The position numbers and the translations under genes are program-made. A stretch of 64,000 nucleotides of DNA. It comes from Spirodela intermedia (lineage: Eukaryota; Streptophyta; Magnoliopsida; Alismatales; Araceae). The notes under the pieces were generated by a model. It saw nothing but the letters and a program-made list of their open reading frames with translations, made no database searches and was not told where the DNA came from. Of the stretch, positions 1-11,200 are shown piece after piece (position 1 is the first letter of the stretch; each line of letters starts with the position of its first letter). The DNA lies in the NCBI GenBank assembly GCA_902729315.2, contig LR746277.1:3477001-3541000 (forward strand), in the 5' to 3' direction.

Positions 1-239
1 TCGACGAGGTGACGCCGGCCCCGGAGGAGCTCCGGCGACTGTACGGGTCCCTCTTCGCGCAGTTCGACCACGACGGCGACGGCACGGTGGATCTGGAGGA
101 GTTCCGGTCGGAGACAAAGGAGATGTTGCTGGCCGTGGCCAACGGGCTGGGTTCCGTGCCGGTGCAGATGGTGCTGGAGGAGGGGAGCCTCCTCAAGATG
201 GCCGTCGACAGGGAGTCCGCCAAGATCGCATCCTCGTAA
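1..239 (+). CDS. EF-hand calcium-binding protein, 3' fragment (5' end lies outside the window)
   Basis: The frame is open from base 3 to the TAA at 237-239 and encodes the last 78 residues of a small EF-hand protein. One complete canonical loop is visible (DHDGDGTVDLEE), with Asp at positions 1, 3, 5 and 9 and Glu at 12, followed by a C-terminal tail rich in Leu, Val and Glu. The protein matches the C-terminal half of the intact gene at 1243-1665 almost residue for residue, so the two are recent tandem duplicates. By family knowledge it should be a cytosolic or nuclear calcium sensor with no catalytic domain. The start and first EF-hand are cut off by the window edge. Confidence 0.85.
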   Translation, partial: DEVTPAPEELRRLYGSLFAQFDHDGDGTVDLEEFRSETKEMLLAVANGLGSVPVQMVLEEGSLLKMAVDRESAKIASS

Positions 240-1100
240 TTATTATCGCCGGCGGCACTCGAAGGACAACGGCTTCTTGCTGCTCCTGTCCAGTCGGAAA
301 GATCAGCGCAACCAGTGATGTGGACGAGCTTAGTTTCGATTTACAGTGAATGTACCATGATAATCACATTTTCAAAATGAATGAAAAAGATCATGCAGTT
401 TAATAAATATACGCGGTGAATCTTCACTGTATGGTGTTATTATTTCATAAGTATACATTTGAAAACCAAAGTTCTGGCAGAACAATTTCGGGGAAAGGTT
501 TTTGGAGGGCCGACTCGCCGGTTTCTTGGTCAGCTTGGTGTTGGCGGTTGCCTAGCCAGGCTCGTCGGAGTTCCGTGTTAAGTGCAGAGTGGGATGCGGA
601 GGATCGTCAGGTGGGCGGAAAGCAGAGATTCCGTCCAAGAGGGATGTTTACCGCCGTCGCCGTCTCCTTGGAGAGTTTCTGACGACTCTCCGGTCAACCT
701 CCCTGGTTCTTGTAGACTGTCAAACCGTGGCGCCGACAACGACGGTTGGATTTCTGGCAGGGCGTGTTCCGGCAGGCGCTATGGGCTGGCCGACAAGGGA
801 AATGGTTTTGAGTTAGTTGGCAGACGACGGATGGCACAGTGTGCTATGACGGGTAGATGTGATGGGCATCCGAGTTTGCTTTATGTGGACGCGAGTCTTC
901 CAGAATATCCTCGGCACTGGGAAGGAAGAGGGCGACTTGGTGTCCGGACCCCCCGCCGTTGGCTGAACCTGGCAGAGGAGCCCCCATTCCACGCCCCGCC
1001 GCCTTTTAATGGCGGCTCCACTTGCCCAGTGGATGCCTCGGGAGAAAGGCGCCACCTTGGTCGCCGCTCCCCCTCCACCCCCGCGCTTCGACCATCGTTG
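240..1100. other. Intergenic spacer between tandem EF-hand genes
   Basis: This stretch holds the 3' untranslated region of the first EF-hand gene and the upstream region of the second. Long open frames here overlap in both strands, begin without a promoter and resemble no family I recognise, so I treat them as chance frames in GC-rich DNA. No RNA gene or repeat was seen. Confidence 0.6.
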
Positions 1101-1110
1101 TCTATATATA
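1101..1110 (+). promoter_or_regulatory. TATA box of the intact EF-hand gene
   Basis: The sequence tctatatata lies about 135 bases upstream of the ATG at 1243. This would put transcription start near 1135 and leave a 5' leader of about 110 bases, which is normal for a plant gene. Confidence 0.6.
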
Positions 1111-1242
1111 CGACCGGGGGAGGCAGCTCTTCTACCCAAGAGACCGACCAGTCGCCACAAGCTTACAACCCAACATTCAAAGTCCTGCTTGTTGATTCCC
1201 GCCCCAGAAGCCCGGGATTTCTCTGCTAACCGAGGAGTGAAG

Positions 1243-1665
1243 ATGAGCGTGGAAGTGCTCGACGGCGCCACCGTCCGCAACTTCGTGGAGGACGAGAGCT
1301 CCTTCAACGGCTCCGTCGACGGGCGCTTCGCCGCCCTCGACACCGACAGCGACGGGCTGCTCAGCTACGATGAGATGGCTGGGGAGATCGAGAGCCTCCG
1401 GGTCATGGGCACCCACTTCGGCGGCGTCGACGAGGTGACGCCGGCGCCGGAGGAGCTCAGGCAGCTGTATGGGTCCCTCTTCGCTCAGTTCGACCGCGAC
1501 GGCAACGGCACGGTGGATTTGGAGGAGTTCCGGTCGGAGACGAAGGAGATGTTGCTTGCAGTGGCCAACGGACTGGGTTTCCTGCCGGTGCAGATGGTGC
1601 TAGAAGAAGGGAGCCTCCTCAAGACGGCCGTGGACAGGGAGTCCGCCAAGATCGAGTCTTGTTGA
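1243..1665 (+). CDS. EF-hand calcium-binding protein, intact, intronless, 140 aa
   Basis: This intronless gene encodes a 140-residue protein with two EF-hands. Loop 1 is residues 33-44 (DTDSDGLLSYDE) and loop 2 is residues 84-95 (DRDGNGTVDLEE). Both keep Asp at positions 1, 3 and 5 and Glu at 12, so both should bind calcium. No signal peptide or membrane segment is visible. I chose the ATG at 1243 because it follows a TATA box by a normal distance and opens with MSVEVLDG; the frame runs further upstream only through promoter DNA. The last 78 codons match the fragment at 3-239. By family knowledge these small two-EF-hand plant proteins act as calcium sensors in stress signalling; the target is unknown. 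It is the middle member of an array of at least three copies. Confidence 0.9.
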   Translation: MSVEVLDGATVRNFVEDESSFNGSVDGRFAALDTDSDGLLSYDEMAGEIESLRVMGTHFGGVDEVTPAPEELRQLYGSLFAQFDRDGNGTVDLEEFRSETKEMLLAVANGLGFLPVQMVLEEGSLLKTAVDRESAKIESC

Positions 1666-2611
1666 TTGCCTCTCTCCAGAGGCTCCGGCAACGATGGCGT
1701 TTTCTCCCTCGTCCGTTGCCTGTGCGGCTGCGAAAAAAAATTCCGCCACCGTTTGAGATTCGTCGTTTCTTAGTGGTTCTTGTTGAATTATCATCATTTA
1801 AAAAAATGAACTCTTTCCCGATTGATTCCTCTAAAATATATTCTCAAATGCTCCTGTTTAATCGTGGGAAGATTCGTGAAGAATCGAGAAGGAAATTTGG
1901 CATCAAATCTTTGAACCTGGTGAGATGAATCGCGGTTAATTCCATGATATAGAACTAAGTTGCTATAAAATAATTTGAAACGATTAATCCCGTACTTGGT
2001 GGAGACGTTGTTACACCTCATCACGGCAGGATTTGAACGATTTATCTACACTCCAGCGTTGGTGTTGACTTTTCTTTACTCTCCATAAATGAGGAACCAT
2101 GAATGCAGCAGCAGCACGCGGGAATCCGACTCACTGGCGCGAATCCAAAGCCCGCCGGCCAACGGGGTTGGAGCAGAATGAATTCAGCGATGTCGGCGGC
2201 CGCGTTTGCCCAGTGATGCAGGCCGTTGGATACGTCCATCTCCCGTCGCTATCGTCCCGCGTAGGTTCGCTGCAAAGCCACAAGAAGATCGTCGGTAGTT
2301 CTCACTCAGAAAACCGCTGGCGCTGCTCAGTCGTCTTGATGGGCACGCGAATGTGACGTTGACTGATCGAATTTGGTGCCCGTCAACCGTCCACCGTCAA
2401 ATCAATTCAAGCTCTCTCTCTCTCTCTCTTCTACATCAATAAGTTCAGCCCGTCCAGAACCTGCGAGAACCTTTCTGCATTAGAATGTCTGCTTGCTGTC
2501 TTCTACTGTGGGTTCCCGAGGTGCAACTGGCATGTTCCAGCATTGTTCTTAATTTACTGCTAGGAATGGGATCTACAACAAGTGTGACAAGTGTGACCCA
2601 TAAAAACTAGC
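1666..2611. other. Intergenic DNA with a short CT microsatellite
   Basis: No gene is supported here. It contains the 3' flank of the EF-hand gene and a pure CT tract at about 2411-2430. The frame at 2099-2356 has no recognisable domain and is not annotated. Confidence 0.5.
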
Positions 2612-2924
2612 GGAAGATGCCAGAATGGAGTTTAATTAGAAAAACAACTGAAGTAAAAAGATAATAAAATTAATTTGGGCAATAGTGAAAACCTTAGAAC
2701 AGAGAAAATAAACGACGATTGATATAGTTTCGAGAGGGATATCTCTCTTCCACAAAGCTAAATGCTTCATCCCCATCTTCTCTGGTCTTTCCTACACCCT
2801 AATACCCATATCACGTCTCAGATCATCAATGAGAATTTATTTAATGACAGAAACCCTAGCTGTCACATGACTCACTTCGCCTCTTTCCTCTTCTAAAATA
2901 GGTTAGATTTATTAGTGCCTGACA
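2612..2924 (-). repeat. 3' LTR of the old gypsy element
   Basis: This segment aligns in the same orientation with 7192-7500 through blocks such as tgagaattta and ttcctcttctaa/tcccctcctaa, ending gtgcctgaca against gtgcctaaca. A purine run on the minus strand just before it (complement of 2925-2940) is a plausible polypurine tract. The outer boundary is approximate because of divergence. Confidence 0.7.
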
Positions 2925-5900
2925 TCACTGCCCTCTTTGAGATACATCTTGCCCCTAAGTGACTTGGAGGTTAGTAAATCGTCTCATTAAAATCATTGCT
3001 TCTGATCCTTTGTTAGAGGGCTATATACTTGGCACTGTATGAAACTTGACAATCTTGTTTAATTCAGTGTCAAGCATTGATGTAAGCGTTTGGGCTTTGT
3101 TAGTGGGTCTCAATATTTTCCTCAATTGTAAAACGTCAAATACTAGATGAATTTCTGCAGTTATGTTAAGTTCTAGTATGTATGCAAGTTGTCTGATCCT
3201 TTAGATGATGGGGTAGGGGCTAAATTGTCTGCATTTTCTGAGGCCTCAACTTTAAATAAATCAGATCTCCTACTTTTATGTCTACTTATACCTTCATCTT
3301 TTATTATAATTCAAGCCAATTGTCGTCTTAAGTTTTTTACAATTTCATCTCATTTATGTAGGTATCACTCTACTAAGGCTACTTTGGTTCGAAGCAAAGA
3401 AAAATAGAGGATTGTGACTATAAACCATCTTATAACATAGGTAAGTTGTGTTAGCTGAAGTATATAATGTAAAGTTGTAACAATCTTTTGCCCATGAAAG
3501 TCAATTATTTATTTTTACAATTTGTCAGAGGATAAATAACATAGGTAAGTTTCTAAATGTCAATTTATTATCTTGGTCTGCCTTGTTTGTGGATCATACA
3601 TAGTGCTGTGCTTAAGGTTCATTCACTGTAGTTTGAAAAGTTCTTATTAAAAATATCTTCAAATTATTTTATCTAAGTCAATCATGATGTATTTTGGAAT
3701 CTCTAACCAAAAAACTTTATAAACAAATGCATCAACTAGTTCCATAGATGTTAATTGATGTGTGAGCAGTAAAAATGTAGACATTTGCTCAACTTATGTA
3801 TAGTCATCAATATCAAGTTAAATTTATTTAATATAGGTAGACATCTGATGAAATCAATAGTGATATCTTCTTAAATTCAAGTATGAATCAATAAAGGTTG
3901 GAAGAACCCTACTAGCATTAGAACTTCAATTTGTTCTGTTTGTATATCACGCATTCCTAGACATACTTCTTGATGAGTTTCTTCATTCACACCTAATAGA
4001 AATCTTGAGTGAGGTGTTGTAACTCATAAATTTCGAATGACATCCACTACAATATCGTGATATTCCTTCAAAATTATTGAAATAATGTTGAACTTTGTGA
4101 GAGTACTAGTCATCCTTAGTAAAATTGTACATCCTTTATAAAGAGTAAGCTTATCCATAAACCTTTGTTCCGCCCTTACTTATGAGTGCTAATTTTGAAG
4201 GACCTACATCTTTTCTGAACTATTTTGAATAGTTAGCATTTGATGATGACTAATTCTTTTTCTATTTTCTATTGCTCATTTCTGGTACTCTAGTTTGACT
4301 TGTTGTTACTCTAATAAAAGTTTCAAACTATATTATCATAATAAATAATAACTTTATTTTTCAGTTGCCAACATAATTTCTATTAATTCTTTCATGTACA
4401 CTATTTTCAACAAGTTCTATGTAGATAATACTACACATATATTCGATAGATGTATAGTAATATATGAGCATACTTTAAACTTGTGTCCCAACGTGTTCAC
4501 CTTCATCTCAAATGGCTATGAAAAATTTGATAAAAGCAAGGGTGATATTGTGATCATGATATTCTTGAGTTCTCAAAATGTCATTTGAATCTTGTCATTG
4601 CACTAGGAGTCCTTTAATTATTACATTAATGACCATGAGATAACTTCATATCTTATAAAAAAATTTCTTTAACACTTATATCAACTTAAAATTCTCTTAA
4701 CATTCCTATAGGTTAGAGAGTGTTGACCAATTTAACAACCTTTGTATTGCCTCTATTTGCTTTCACACTTAATGGCTTGAATACTTTATTTTTTTGACCA
4801 TATAAATCATTTCATTGTTATATTACTTGTGCTCAATCAATATTATTAAGACTTTATATATATATTACTCTTGTCTTTTCATTCATATTGTACACCAAGA
4901 TCTTGTTGAAAATATTAATTAAATTTTCTAAAGAAGTGTCAAAATGCTTGATTCATGTGTAACTAAAATGTGATGGGAGAGTTGATAAGACCAAATGACC
5001 TCATGAGGAACTCATAATGTTTTACATGTGTCCTAAACCTCATCTTTGGACTCTAATTTTTGTTCATATTTGGTTATAACCTAATTTCAAATATAATTTA
5101 TAAACTATAGTAACATTATGAAATTCATTCATTTAGGAGTTGATTTCTCAATAGAATAAACTTTTTTTAGAGATTGTGACTCAATTGAGAGTCTTGAATT
5201 TAATGTCAGAATACCATCTCTCATCTTTTTTCTTAATGAGTAATACTATGCTACACACATTTCTCAAACTAACCTCTCAATTTCATTTTTCTGAAAATAA
5301 AGATAACCATATAGATGAACATTAATCAGTTTCATTCTCAACTTAAAAAGATGATATGATTTACATCTTGCATATGTGGTAATTCTATGGTTGTATTAAA
5401 TACTTTTAAATATTTATTCATAAGTCTTCATGCTAGATCCATTGATTTTTTTATTGTTGCAACATCCCCTTCTTTACTCATATGATACAATTGTACTATC
5501 AACATTTTGACCTTGTTGTAATTCTTGGGCCAAGATTTTCAAGAAAGTATATGACATATATAAACTTGAATCTCCCCTTAAGATTTTCAAGGTTATATTG
5601 ATAGTGAATTTCATTGTTAGTTGTTATCAATTAACCTTCATTATTTCTAAAGTTTTCAATCATTGCATTTTAAAGATCACATTGGTGCCGTCAAATGTAA
5701 ACTAATCTTCTACCATAGTTAGTCCTTACTTCCCTAAGATCACTCTCTTGTAGATGTGTTCACCTTGCATGATTAATTTAGAGTTGAAGTTATGAGTGTC
5801 TCTACAATTTCTTAAGATTACTATCTAACTTGGTTTTGCTATTCTCTAAAGTTTTATATTTTTTAATATTCTTATATTTATTCTCAACATTTCAGTTTGA

Positions 5901-7191
5901 GTCAATTCTTATGCTTTTTTCTAATATGAGTTAATTCATATTTCTCAATCAGCTTCGTATGGTAGGAGAATTTACAGCTCCTTTTTAAAGATGTGTCTTG
6001 TGTTATACTTTTCATCACAAGAAAAACATCACTATTTTACTTGAGTGTTTAGATTTCTAGTTCAATTAAGTTCAATCACCTCTTGACTCCATTGTGTACA
6101 TTATTAGATTGATTTACTCTACTAGTAAGAACTTGAGATCCTTAACTTGTAGTCTTATTCGATAATAAGTCCACGGATTTGTCCAATTTAGTGAACTTGC
6201 TCAGACTTGGGTATGTGTTCTTAGCACCTCTACAATATAAGAAGGTATTACACCTTCTATGGAGATTGAATTTAGATAGTTTTGGTATGCTTGGATTTTT
6301 ATGACTTTGATGATGTTATTATTCTGATCAATTAATTAAGCAGTCTCCCTAATGAAAATTCAAATCAACAGTTTTTAGTATCTTAACTTTTTCTATGATG
6401 TATAGCTTCAACCCCTTGATGAATTTGCTTTCTAAGAATTTCTTAGAGTAATCTTTCCATAGATGGTGACATGAGTTGCACTAAAATTTCACCACATACT
6501 CATGATATTTGATATCTAATAACTCATTGTTATTTAACACTCATGATATTTGATGAATGACTTTACTCATGCTATTTAAATTTAATTAAATTAATTATAT
6601 GTGACAATTCAAAATATTATAGCATTTGACATACGTCCATTAGAGCAATACCAATGTCTTGTTCTCAAAGCTCACTACTCTCACCATCTACTTCTCTACC
6701 TTCATCATTCTATTTATTGTAAAGTATAACTCCACATGGAAATTCCAACCACTTGGATTTTCGTTACTCAACAATAACATCTTTTGTCATTGTATATCCT
6801 TCCAAGACGATGTTGTAGTTCCACCCAGTCTTCATCATTGGTTCTTGAAAGTTCAATTGCAAATCTCTCCTCTTTTCTCTGTAGCTGAGCTTCTTCTTCT
6901 AATTTTTTTTTTTTTTTTTCATAAAATTGTGTTCCATTCCCTTTCTTATGTGGTAATATCCCTTTGTCTACATTGTTCATCACATTCTTCCAATGTCTTG
7001 AGAGCTGGAGGTTGGGATCGATTCAGCTCTTCTATAAATCTTCTTTATCTCTTGTGTTGAATGTAACTTTGTCTTGATATCAAGTAGTCTCCACAACTTG
7101 ATCATCTTCACCACTTTCATCTCGTTCTCTAAGTTCTTGAATATTCTCTTATTAGTTTTGGGCACCTTTGGATCACTGCTCTAAAACCAGA

Positions 7192-7500
7192 TGATAAGAG
7201 AGATAAATGCACACCAAGAGAAAAATGAAATATAAATTAGAAAGATAATAACATTAGTTAGGACCATAGTGGAAATATTAACAGAGAAGACATTTGATAG
7301 ACTTTTGATTGGCCTATCTCTCTCCCAATAAGTAGAATTATTCTCCCCCTTCCTCCACTGTAATTTTTGTAGCTTAATATCTTTTCTCCTGTCTCGGGTC
7401 ATCCCTGAGAATTTACATATAAATCCAAGTGCTAGCTTTCACGTCACTCACCAGACCTGTTTCCCCTCCTAACTAAGCTAGACTTATTAGGTGCCTAACA
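7192..7500 (-). repeat. 5' LTR of the old gypsy element
   Basis: On the minus strand this repeat starts TGTTAGG and ends TTATCA, giving TG...CA ends. It is followed after two bases by the primer-binding site. Length is 309 bp. Confidence 0.75.
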
Positions 7501-7604
7501 GATAAACAGTTGAGAAAAGCGCCTCCCTCACTGATAATGCACCGCCTGCGTGATCTCATCCTCTACAGGATTATTCCCTTCCTCAGCAGAGTCACACATC
7601 AAGG

Positions 7605-8000
7605 ATGAGGGCGGAAGTACTTCACCTCAATGGCTCCGTCGAGTGCCGCTTCTCCGGGCTCTATGCCAAACCATGCCGGCCTGCTCAGCTACGCCGAGAT
7701 GGCCAGGGAAGTCGAGAGCCTGCGGATGATGGACACCCACTTTGGCGGCATCGACGATGTGAAGACGCCGCCGGAGGAGCTCCGGCAGCTGTACGGGTCC
7801 CTCTTCGCGCAGTTCGACGGCGACGGCTGCGGCGCGGTGGATTCTGGAGGAGTTCCGGTCGGAGACGAAGGAGATGTTGCTGGCGGTTGCCAACGTGCTG
7901 GGTTTCCTACTGGCGCATATGGTGCTGGAAGAAGGGAGCTTCTCAAGATGGCCGTCGACCGGAGAACTCCGCAGAGATTTCTGCATGGTTTCGTAGATTA
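7605..8000 (+). pseudogene. EF-hand pseudogene (third copy of the array)
   Basis: This region is clearly homologous to the intact EF-hand gene but is broken in at least two places. The first calcium loop is destroyed by an indel around 7655-7680, where the aspartates are replaced and the frame shifts. After FGGIDDVKTPPEELRQLYG and the start of the second loop (DGDGCGAVD), one extra T near 7843 throws the rest out of frame. The expected leucine-rich tail can still be read in another frame up to about 7970. The short frames that overlap it are by-products of these frameshifts. It lies directly beyond the 5' LTR of the old gypsy element. Confidence 0.85.
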
Positions 8001-8111
8001 TTTTATTCATCGACGTGATGAATATATTTTTATAAAGTCGGTTTCGGCCAGAACCCATTAACGTGCGCTACGCGGCAAGCAGAGGAGAAGCCATTTCATA
8101 ATCCGGGCTGC

Positions 8112-8137
8112 CACGTGGTGCTCCCCCCAGCCACGTG
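8112..8137 (+). promoter_or_regulatory. Paired palindromic G-box/ABRE-like sites upstream of NHX
   Basis: Two identical CCACGTGG palindromes (cores at 8112-8117 and 8132-8137) lie exactly 20 bp apart, about two helical turns, and 160-185 bases before the NHX start codon. CACGTG cores are established binding sites for plant bZIP (ABF/ABI5 type) and bHLH factors. ABA or salt control of this antiporter is an inference; the sites could also lie in the 5' leader. Confidence 0.5.
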
Positions 8138-8295
8138 GAAGCTCCCTCTACTGGCTCTCCCCGCCAACTTTCTCCGTCCATCTCCTTCCACCTCTTCGCC
8201 TTACCTCGCCTCTCCAACCTGCAGAAGCGGGCGCTTGCAGGATTTTGTCTTCTTCCTTCAGGATTCCCTTTGAGGCATTGCCTCGTGCGGTCCCA

Positions 8296-11200
8296 ATGGG
8301 TGCTCTCTTGTTGGCCTCCCGCTACGCTGCAGCGGCAGCAGCCTCCCGCGGTGATATCTTCTCCAACGAAACCGACCGCTCGCTGGTGGTCTCGATATGC
8401 ATATTCGTGGCTGTTCTTTGCATCTGCATCGTAACCGGGCACCTGCTCGAAGAGAACCGATGGCTCGATCAGTCCATCACCGCCATGGTCATCGTAAGTT
8501 GCGGGAGATGGGAGGGTGGAAGCTTTTCACTTCAAGATTCTTTACATCTAGGTTCGTCCGTAGTCTGCGTTCACCGAATTTTAGCGAGTGACAGGGGAGA
8601 AAGAAGTGGTTCGTCGCGATTTTGTTATTCTGAGGGTAAAAGCTCTCTCTAACACTGCCTCGAAGCTACGGAGACGTCCAGTTACAATCTGAATATGTTG
8701 GATACAGACACATAAAAGGCAGCGACCGATCCTTTTCGACTTTTATGATTCTTTTCTGAGCAGATAATTTAGAGACGTCCGTTCTTCAGAATATTTTGTC
8801 TTACCGATTTTTCTTAATGATAATGGATGCCCGATCAACTTATTAATCTGTAAATTATCATCGAAAAATATCTTTTCAGAAATTATGCCCGTTACAAGTG
8901 GAAAACAGAAATCTATTTCAGTCAAGTGATCTTGGTAGTGAAAGAAACTTTGATCATTATCACTCGATTCTTCCGAAAGCTACTGATTCTCTCTGTTTTA
9001 TCTTTAGTTGAGTATTCCTATCGAGGCGAAAGATAATGCATGGTGCATGTGTACCAGAAACAAAGTCTCATGTGATATTTGATTTTTCTTTCGGCTAGTA
9101 GACTGTCAGAGAGAAGGAAAGACCACTCTTTGTGGGCTGGAATGAGTACAATGGGCTAAGGGATCCATTTTATTTGATATAGGGATGCATAATTGGAACG
9201 ATAATCTTATTTCTGAGCAAAGGAGAGAATTCTCACATTCTAAGATTCGACGAAGAATTATTTTTCATATATCTTTTGCCACCAATAATATTCAATGCTG
9301 GGTAAGTGCATCCAACTGCAGATTATTTTCCCATTCAGTTGCACATTATTAAGTACTTATATCATAGTTAATTTCAGGTTTCAGGTTAAGAAGAAACGGT
9401 TTTTTCAAAACTTTTTGACTATTATGCTCTTTGGCGTATTTGGTGTTTTCATTTCATCAGCCATCATATCTGCGGGTAATACGATTTCTTTATTGCCCGC
9501 TAGAGACTTGTATCTGATTTTCCTCTTGAAATGGTCTCCATTATTGTGTGAACTTAATGACATTTCATCTTCTCTGAAATAGAGTTTTGTATTGACAGTT
9601 TTAAAGTCATATGTATGTCAAGATATATATGTTCATTAATTAAAATTTATCATATAGATAATTATTTCTTAAAATAAGTAGGTTTATCAATATTATTTAG
9701 GTTGTCATGTGAATTTAATTGCTGTGACTCTCCTTTTCTCTCTTATTTCAGGGAAAATCATTTTCCAGTTCCTAAATTATTCTGAGCATGACGTATTTGT
9801 AACATGTGGAATATACATATAAGCTTATTCTGGAGAAATTTTACCGTGGCAATGACATATTTTTGAAAGTCACATTTCAATGAATCCAGAAACAGTAGCC
9901 AGGTTAATTAGCATCTTTGTAATATATATATATATATATATATGTATATTTATATAAAATTTTTAGATCCAATTTTTAGATCAGGCTAATGTAGCAAGAT
10001 CCAATTTTTCCCAGGACTCAGGTTGCTAATAGCAAGTTTTAGATTGACCACGATCCTGTGAACTCCCAGAACATCGCCTTCGATTCATAACAAAAGATCC
10101 CAGAAATTCATGAAGTTTGATCTTCCAGGCGTAACATGTATCAACTTGTGGCTTAGACCCAAAATTTAAGCGTGATACTATTTTTCATCAGGCATTCTAA
10201 CTAAGCATCTTCTTGTCCTTTTTGGTAAATTCTATTGCTTCTTATATGTAGAATCTGCCAAATAATGACCAAAATTCGTATACATTCTTGGCATGTATTT
10301 AAAATTTCACTTGCGCAATTATTTTATTCTTTCTTATCTGGGTTTCTCGATTCAGGCAGCTGGTGGCTCTTTCCAAAGATTGGATTCGATGGGCTAGAAA
10401 AACAGGACTATCTGGGTGCGAATCTTCCTTTCTCTTTACTTTAGCGGATCATAGTCTCCAAAAAAAAATTATCGACACCATTGCATGGTAGAGTGATATT
10501 CCATCATTATTTTTTTCCAGCTCTGGGGGCTATATTTTCATCAACTGATACGGTTTGCACACTGCAGGTCAATCTGAAACATATTTGTTGCCTTCTGCTT
10601 TGGGATTGGGGGCACACTCCACTGTCATTATTTTTCAGCAATTTATTTTTTTAAATATAAATGCAGGTTCTGCACCAAGATGAGACTCCTCTTCTATACA
10701 GCTTGGTTTTCGGAGAGGGAGTAGTAAATGATGCCACTTCGGTTGTTTTATTCAACACAATAAAAAAGCTTGATGTTTCAAGTATTCAGGGATGGAGAAT
10801 TGTGCTTCACATATTCGGAGATTTTCTCTTCTTATTTTCGACAAGCACCATCCTCGGGGTTTGTGTGAGTAGTAACTTCTCCGACTTACATATTATACTT
10901 CGCGGAAGGCACTTGATTCTCTACCTCATATTATTCATATTAAGTTCCTCTGTTACTGGAATATAACTACGTGATGTGCTAAACTGTTTTCCTTTATCAT
11001 GTTTCGCCATTAAAGGGCTCATACGGCCCTCAATAATTTGGTTCTCCACTTATCACTAAAGCATGTCCACGCCGTCATTCGTGAGACTGCCTCCTTCTGA
11101 AATGTTTGCGATTTCTTCCGTCATCATTTGAAATATGTTGGCGTTTGGTGGCATGATTCACCTATTTTCTGTTTACTCATGCCACTTATAGTCAGCAGAT

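Larger units (their letters stand above)
2612..7500 (-). mobile_element. Old, degenerate Ty3/gypsy LTR retrotransposon, minus strand
   Basis: Two diverged direct repeats of about 310 bp flank 4.25 kb of AT-rich DNA. Read on the minus strand, the right repeat begins TGTTAGGCACC and ends at 7192. A tRNA-iMet-type primer-binding site follows two bases later (7178-7189, reads TGGTTTTAGAGC, expected TGGTATCAGAGC). Then come, in order: a gag-like coding remnant near 6770-7165, a damaged zinc knuckle near 5985-6035 (C-x2-C kept, last Cys lost), reverse-transcriptase remnants near 4880-5330 (a recognisable YFQKNEIERLV block), and integrase H2C2/core remnants near 3830-4050. The order gag-RT-integrase defines Ty3/gypsy. 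Many stops and frameshifts show it is dead and old. No target-site duplication could be recognised. It sits between the second and third EF-hand copies. Confidence 0.85.

Noticed and set aside
582-1343. Long overlapping frames on both strands upstream of the EF-hand gene
   Set aside because: They overlap each other and the promoter, have no domain, and arise from GC-rich DNA with few stops.
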